Assembly (NCBI GenBank): GCA_023420245.1
Contig: JAEZWL010000227.1
Span: 1 to 35,253 of the forward strand
Source of the DNA: Bacillota bacterium
GTDB taxonomy: Bacteria > Bacillota > Clostridia > Oscillospirales > Acutalibacteraceae
Direction of reading: 5' to 3'
Length of the DNA stretch: 35,253 nucleotides
Position 1 is the first letter of the stretch, and each line of letters starts with the position of its first letter. This document shows positions 30,895-35,253 of the stretch, piece by piece. The position numbers and the translations under genes are program-made. The notes beneath the pieces were generated by a model. It did no database searches and had not been told where the DNA came from. It was given only the letters and a program-made list of their open reading frames with translations.

Positions 30895-33267
30895 ATGAAC
30901 CTGATTCACGAGCTGGGAAAGCGTATGCTGTTTTTCGACGGAGCAATGGGGACTATATTGCAGGCAAACGGTCTTGCCGCAGGGGAGTTACCCGAGCTGT
31001 GGAACCTGACGCATCCGGAGGTCATTGTCGATATCCATCGAAAGTATCTGGATGCCGGTGCGGATATCATTAAAACCAACACCTTCGGCGCCAACGGCGC
31101 AAAGCTGCACGACTGCGGCTATCCGGTGACCGAAATTGTGACCCAGGGTGTTTTGCGGGCGAAGGAAGCCGTCGGGGACCGCCCGGCGCTGGTAGCGATG
31201 GATATCGGACCCACCGGGAAGCTGATGAAGCCTCTGGGCGACTTAGCCTTTGAACAGGCTTATCAATATTTTAAAGAGATGGCGGTCGCCGGCGAACAGG
31301 CGGGCGCCGACCTTGTGCTGATCGAGACCATGAGCGATACCTACGAATGCAAGGCGGCGGTTCTGGCGGTCAAGGAGAATACGGCGCTGCCCGTTTTTGT
31401 GACCATGATCTTTGATGAACACGGTAAGCTTCTGACCGGCGGCGATGTTCCGGCGGCGGTCGCCCTGCTGGAGGGGCTGGGGGTGGACGGGCTCGGCTTC
31501 AACTGCGGGCTTGGACCGGAGCAGATGCGCCGCCTGCTGCCGCAACTTGTTGCTTGCTGTTCGGTTCCCATCATTGTAAACCCAAATGCCGGTCTCCCCA
31601 AAAGTGTGGGCGGAAAAACCGTATTTGAGGTGGAGCCGGAGGAATTTGCCGGGGCAATGGCGGAGATTGCGGAGAACGGAGCCTGGGTTATCGGCGGATG
31701 CTGCGGTACTACGCCGGAGCATATCGCGGCTATGACCGCACGCTGCAAGGGTATCTGCCCAAAACCGATCGAAAAGCACAATTTTACAGTGGTTTCCTCC
31801 TACGCAAGGGCGGTTGTTTTCGGGGAAAAGCCCGTACTGATCGGCGAACGGATTAACCCCTCCGGCAAATCCCGGCTGAAGCAGGCGCTTCGTGAAAATG
31901 ATATGGATTATATCCTGCGAGAGGGAATCACCCAGCAGCAGAACGGCGCGGATATCCTCGACGTGAATGTCGGTCTGCCGGAAATCGACGAGGCTGCAAT
32001 GATGAAGCGGGCGGTTACGGAAATTCAGAGTGTCATCGACCTTCCCCTGCAAATCGACACCTCCAGTATCGAGGCGATGGAAAGCGCGATGCGTATTTAT
32101 AACGGAAAGCCGCTGATTAACTCCGTAAACGGCAAGGAGGAATCCATGACCAGCGTCTTCCCTCTGGTGAAAAAATACGGCGGAGCGGTAATCGCGCTGA
32201 CGCTGGATGAGAACGGCATCCCGGAAACAGCCGAGGGGCGGTTCGCCATTGCGGAGAAGATCGTCAAAAAAGCGGCGGAATACGGAATTGATAAGAAAGA
32301 GATTATTGTAGACGCTCTGGCGATGACAATCAGCGCGGGGCAGGAGAACGCGCAGATTACGCTGGACGCGCTGAAGCTGATCAGAGAAAGGCTTGGCATT
32401 CCCACTTCGCTCGGGGTATCCAATATTTCGTTCGGTTTGCCGCAGCGGGAAAAAATCAACGCGTCCTTCTTTACCATGGCTTTGCAGAACGGCTTGGGTG
32501 CCGCGATTATCAACCCAAATTCCCAACCGATGATGGATGCCTATTTTTCATACTGTGCGCTGAGCGGCGCGGATGACAAATGCATGGGCTATATCGGAAG
32601 ATACTCTGTTCAGAAGGCGGAGCCGACCGTTCCGGCGGCAAATGAGCTGGGGCTTCATACGGCGATTGTAAAAGGTTTGAAGGAAAGTGCCCATAACGCC
32701 GCAGAAAAGCTTTTAGCCGGCACGGAACCCCTTGATATCATCAGCGGACAGCTGATTCCCGCGCTCGATGAGGTTGGGCGGGATTTCGAACAGGGTGTGC
32801 TGTTCCTGCCGCAGCTTCTGATGAGCGCGGAGGCCGCAAAGGCGGCGTTCGACGCAATCCGGGGTAAGCTGGCTGCCGCAGGGGAAAGCGTAAAAAAGGA
32901 TAAGATTGTTCTGGCGACGGTTCAGGGCGATATTCATGATATCGGAAAAAACATTGTCAAGGTACTGCTGGAAAACTACAGCTACGATATCATCGACCTC
33001 GGCAAGGACGTCCCCGCCGAAGAAGTCGTCTCAGCGGTAAAAGAGAACGATGTAAAGCTGGTCGGTCTGAGCGCTTTGATGACAACCACGGTTGTCAATA
33101 TGGAAAAAACCATTTCCGAGCTGCACAAAAGCGCGCCGGATTGCAGAATTATGGTGGGCGGCGCGGTGTTAACGCCGGAATACGCGGATATGATTCACGC
33201 GGACAGCTACTCCAAGGACGCGATGGGCGCGGTTCGTTACGCGAATTCACTGTTTCAGCACAGCTGA
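30895..33267 (+). CDS. metH: Cobalamin-dependent methionine synthase lacking the reactivation domain
   Basis: 790 residues, shorter than the roughly 1200-residue enzyme because the AdoMet domain is separate. Homocysteine domain 1-290 with zinc ligands Cys204 (GFNCG), Cys269 and Cys270 (GGCCGT); methyl-THF domain from about 315 (PVLIGERINPSGK, then NQNNGADILDVNVG-like QQNGADILDVNVG); four-helix cap about 590-670; cobalamin domain with DIHDIGKN at 679-686, His681 being the cobalt ligand, and GLSALMTTT. It transfers methyl from methyl-THF to homocysteine. ATG follows a GGGATGATATC region. It depends on the upstream activation protein. Confidence 0.96.
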   Translation: MNLIHELGKRMLFFDGAMGTILQANGLAAGELPELWNLTHPEVIVDIHRKYLDAGADIIKTNTFGANGAKLHDCGYPVTEIVTQGVLRAKEAVGDRPALVAMDIGPTGKLMKPLGDLAFEQAYQYFKEMAVAGEQAGADLVLIETMSDTYECKAAVLAVKENTALPVFVTMIFDEHGKLLTGGDVPAAVALLEGLGVDGLGFNCGLGPEQMRRLLPQLVACCSVPIIVNPNAGLPKSVGGKTVFEVEPEEFAGAMAEIAENGAWVIGGCCGTTPEHIAAMTARCKGICPKPIEKHNFTVVSSYARAVVFGEKPVLIGERINPSGKSRLKQALRENDMDYILREGITQQQNGADILDVNVGLPEIDEAAMMKRAVTEIQSVIDLPLQIDTSSIEAMESAMRIYNGKPLINSVNGKEESMTSVFPLVKKYGGAVIALTLDENGIPETAEGRFAIAEKIVKKAAEYGIDKKEIIVDALAMTISAGQENAQITLDALKLIRERLGIPTSLGVSNISFGLPQREKINASFFTMALQNGLGAAIINPNSQPMMDAYFSYCALSGADDKCMGYIGRYSVQKAEPTVPAANELGLHTAIVKGLKESAHNAAEKLLAGTEPLDIISGQLIPALDEVGRDFEQGVLFLPQLLMSAEAAKAAFDAIRGKLAAAGESVKKDKIVLATVQGDIHDIGKNIVKVLLENYSYDIIDLGKDVPAEEVVSAVKENDVKLVGLSALMTTTVVNMEKTISELHKSAPDCRIMVGGAVLTPEYADMIHADSYSKDAMGAVRYANSLFQHS

Positions 33268-33294
33268 TTCAATTTAGGATGGGAGAGAAGCGGT

Positions 33295-34317
33295 ATGACT
33301 TATCAAGAGGTTTTGCAGAACGCCAGAAAAAACATGGCGCCGAACTGCCGGGTATGCAGGGAATGCAACGGGGTTGCCTGCCGGGGTGAAATACCCGGCA
33401 CAGGCGGAAAGGGAATCGGGAATGCCTTTACCGTGAATTATGAGTATCTTCAAAAGATTAAAATCAATATGGATACGATTTATGAAAATCAGGGGCAGGA
33501 TTCCTCCGTTTCCCTGTTCGGAAAAACCTTTGCCGCGCCGGTATTTGCCGCTCCCATCAGCGGAATGAACAGCAATTACAACGGATACCTGACGGAACGT
33601 ACCTATGCGGAAGCATTGGTTCCGGGCTGCGCGAAAACCGGCTGCGCCGCATTTACGGGCGACGGTGCGCCGGAGCATTTCTTTACCGACCCGCTTGATT
33701 CGGTCAAAGCTGTGCGCGGGCTGGCGGTGCCGACCATTAAGCCGTGGGCGAAGGAAACCGTATACGAAAAAATGAAGCTTGCGATTGATGCCGGAGCAAT
33801 GGCAATCGCGATGGATATCGACGCGGCGGGTCTGCCCTTTTTGGCTGCGGCGGGCAAACCGGTTTGTTCCAAGAGTGTGGAGGAGCTGGCAGAAATTGCG
33901 GCAAATGTCCCGGTTCCGTTTCTATTAAAAGGGATTATGACCGTGGCGGGGGCGAAAAAGGCCGCGCAATGCGGCGCGTACGGAATCATCGTCTCCAACC
34001 ACGGCGGTCGTGTCATTGACAATACCCCGGCGACAATGGAGGTTTTGCAGGAGATTCGGGCACAATTTGGCAGCGAGCTGCGGATTTTTGTAGACGGCGG
34101 ATTCCGTACCGGTCACGATGTGTTCAAGGCGCTGGCGTTCGGCGCGGACGCGGTGCTGATCGGCCGACCCTATGTTGTCGCAGCTTGCGGCGGCGGCGAG
34201 GAGGGTGTTGCGCTTTACACACAAAAAATCATTTTCGAGCTACAGGAAGCGATGAAGATGACAGGCTGCGCGGCAATCAGGGATATTACATACGATAAGG
34301 TTCGAATCACAAAATAA
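33295..34317 (+). CDS. FMN-dependent alpha-hydroxy-acid oxidizing-type protein with Cys cluster
   Basis: 340 residues. The flavin barrel shows FAAPVFAAPISG, Lys212 in LLKGIMT, the catalytic His236 in SNHGGRVIDNTPATMEVL (in part: SNHGGRVID), and DGGFRTGHDVFKALAFGADAV (FMN phosphate loop). The N-terminus carries Cys18-x2-Cys21-x2-Cys24-x4-Cys29 (NCRVCRECNGVAC), not part of lactate or glycolate oxidases and suggestive of an Fe-S site. Similar clostridial proteins are common but unassigned. Isopentenyl-diphosphate isomerase type 2 is another relative. It follows metH by 27 bases with a GGGAGAG site, so it is in the met operon. Confidence 0.85.
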   Translation: MTYQEVLQNARKNMAPNCRVCRECNGVACRGEIPGTGGKGIGNAFTVNYEYLQKIKINMDTIYENQGQDSSVSLFGKTFAAPVFAAPISGMNSNYNGYLTERTYAEALVPGCAKTGCAAFTGDGAPEHFFTDPLDSVKAVRGLAVPTIKPWAKETVYEKMKLAIDAGAMAIAMDIDAAGLPFLAAAGKPVCSKSVEELAEIAANVPVPFLLKGIMTVAGAKKAAQCGAYGIIVSNHGGRVIDNTPATMEVLQEIRAQFGSELRIFVDGGFRTGHDVFKALAFGADAVLIGRPYVVAACGGGEEGVALYTQKIIFELQEAMKMTGCAAIRDITYDKVRITK

Positions 34318-34442
34318 AAGAAATTCCCGCACGGGTTTGCGGAGAGGACTTAAAAGAGCGGTTTACTTGAAAAAATTTCACACTTCTCATTTCGAAAAAT
34401 AAAAAGATGGTAATATCGAAATAAGTCGGGAGGTGTCGAAAT

Positions 34443-35253
34443 ATGAGCCAGCGGGCGAAATATATCTTAATGCTTCTTGCGGTGATGATTCCGGTTGTGA
34501 CGTTCTCGCTTCTAACCGGTCACGCGGAGAGCTACCCGGATATTTCAAGCTTAGACTCCAGTTATGTTTTAAAATACAACCGGCAGTTTTTCAGCCGCCC
34601 CGGCGGTGGCTACGCGCTGCTCAGCACGGATGCCGCAAAGAAAAGCCGGGTTACTTTATTGGATGGCACCGGAAACCCCGATGTTGATGTGGATTTTTGT
34701 GTGGCCAATTTTTCCTTTGTGTATGAAAAGGCTTATCAGGCCGAGCAATATCTGTATTTGGTCGGCAAGGACCCCGCACAGGAGGGCTGTCTGAAAATTG
34801 CAAGGCTTCAGCTGACGGACGGCTCTTTGGTTACAAATATGATTGGCGGTGTCACCTGCGATTTTACGCGGGATTTCAGCGTGGACGCGGACGGAAAGCT
34901 TCGGCTTGTCACAGTTGCCTATGGTTCTGTGCCTCAGCCCGATTCTCTGTACTGGATTTATACCTTTCTTCCGGATAAAGAGGGCGGCTTCTGCTTCGGG
35001 GAGCCTGCCCGCGACCCGGAGCCGAGCTCCGTACCGGAAGAATCCTCCGGCGAGTCATCCGGCAGTTCGGTCTCCTCGCAGGCGGAATCCGGAGGGGAGT
35101 CGAGCATACCCACTGAGTCATCGCCCGAGGTGCCGCCCGCCCGGCCCTATATCTTTCAGGAGAAAATTACGGTGCAGTCTTTGCAAATGCAGCTCGACAC
35201 CGAGGGTCGGGGCGATAAGGTTCACATCATCGGTTCGGACGGCTACGAGATTA
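34443..35253 (+). CDS. Exported or membrane-anchored protein, 3' end outside window
   Basis: 270 codons are open to the window edge. An N-terminal anchor or signal (YILMLLAVMIPVVTFSLLTG, residues 7-26) is followed by a beta-rich domain (SRVTLLDGTG, YLYLVGKDPAQ, LKIARLQLTDGSLV) that resembles one or two blades of a beta-propeller, and a Ser/Glu/Pro-rich linker at about residues 198-238 (VPEESSGESSGSSVSSQAES). The domain after the linker begins YIFQEKITVQSLQMQLD and is cut. ATG at 34443 has GGGAGGTG 7 bases before it. The family is not recognised. It starts a new transcription unit after the met operon. Confidence 0.8.
   Translation, partial: MSQRAKYILMLLAVMIPVVTFSLLTGHAESYPDISSLDSSYVLKYNRQFFSRPGGGYALLSTDAAKKSRVTLLDGTGNPDVDVDFCVANFSFVYEKAYQAEQYLYLVGKDPAQEGCLKIARLQLTDGSLVTNMIGGVTCDFTRDFSVDADGKLRLVTVAYGSVPQPDSLYWIYTFLPDKEGGFCFGEPARDPEPSSVPEESSGESSGSSVSSQAESGGESSIPTESSPEVPPARPYIFQEKITVQSLQMQLDTEGRGDKVHIIGSDGYEI

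Noticed and set aside
31243..32526. 427-codon frame antisense to metH
   Set aside because: It mirrors the codon pattern of metH on the other strand, has no ribosome site and no family motifs.

Overview
The window looks like chromosomal DNA from a low-to-moderate-GC Gram-positive anaerobe, most likely a clostridium of the Oscillospirales/Ruminococcaceae type. The evidence is a leucine T-box riboswitch, consensus TTGACA/TATAAT promoters, strong GGAGG ribosome binding sites, Clostridia-style PadR and DUF1700/DUF4097 modules, paired azlCD exporters, and a methionine synthase split from its reactivation domain. The genus is an inference; no rRNA is present. There is no phage, no CRISPR array and no tRNA. 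The only mobile element is the 5' end of an IS200/IS605 transposase at the left edge.

Layout. 1-490: IS200/IS605 end, a bidirectional terminator and a broken CPBP-protease gene tail. 491-2648: PadR - DUF1700 - DUF4097 envelope operon (minus strand) with a consensus promoter buried in a perfect palindrome. 2740-4478: autoregulated-looking XRE regulator and a histidine phosphatase. 4481-8809: leucine block, with promoter, Leu (CUC) T-box, leuA, leuB, then azlC-azlD. 8839-11226: VOC protein, dCMP-deaminase-like protein, rsmA and a small membrane protein. 11228-13981: a CofE-like ligase homologue lodged between two copies of a gene tail, then a Uup-like ABC-F ATPase whose first Walker A lysine is missing. 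14045-15781: a second PadR operon driving a SEDS (FtsW/RodA-like) protein. 15919-19322: putP, then metY preceded by a long leader with a Cys-rich 28-codon upstream ORF. 19345-22833: RlmI-type rRNA methyltransferase, a small lipoprotein and a Cys-cluster flavoprotein. 22969-27767: a minus-strand run pglX - azlC - azlD - YaiI/DUF188, where pglX is a BREX-type DNA methyltransferase with no other BREX gene in view. 27834-29133: DUF554 protein and a GNAT enzyme. 29272-34317: metF - activation-domain protein - metH - FMN hydroxy-acid oxidase-like operon. 34443-end: an exported protein cut by the window edge.

How it fits together. Two themes recur. One is branched-chain amino acid homeostasis: leuA/leuB synthesis under T-box control and two separate azlCD exporters. 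The other is sulfur/one-carbon metabolism: metY makes homocysteine, metF makes methyl-THF, and metH plus its separate reactivation protein make methionine. Envelope-stress-like PadR modules appear twice, each with a -10/-35 pair inside a long perfect inverted repeat. The observations most worth a second look are the Cys-rich leader ORF before metY, the orphan pglX co-oriented with azlCD, the ABC-F protein with Ile in place of the Walker A Lys, and the duplicated gene junction around the CofE-like gene.
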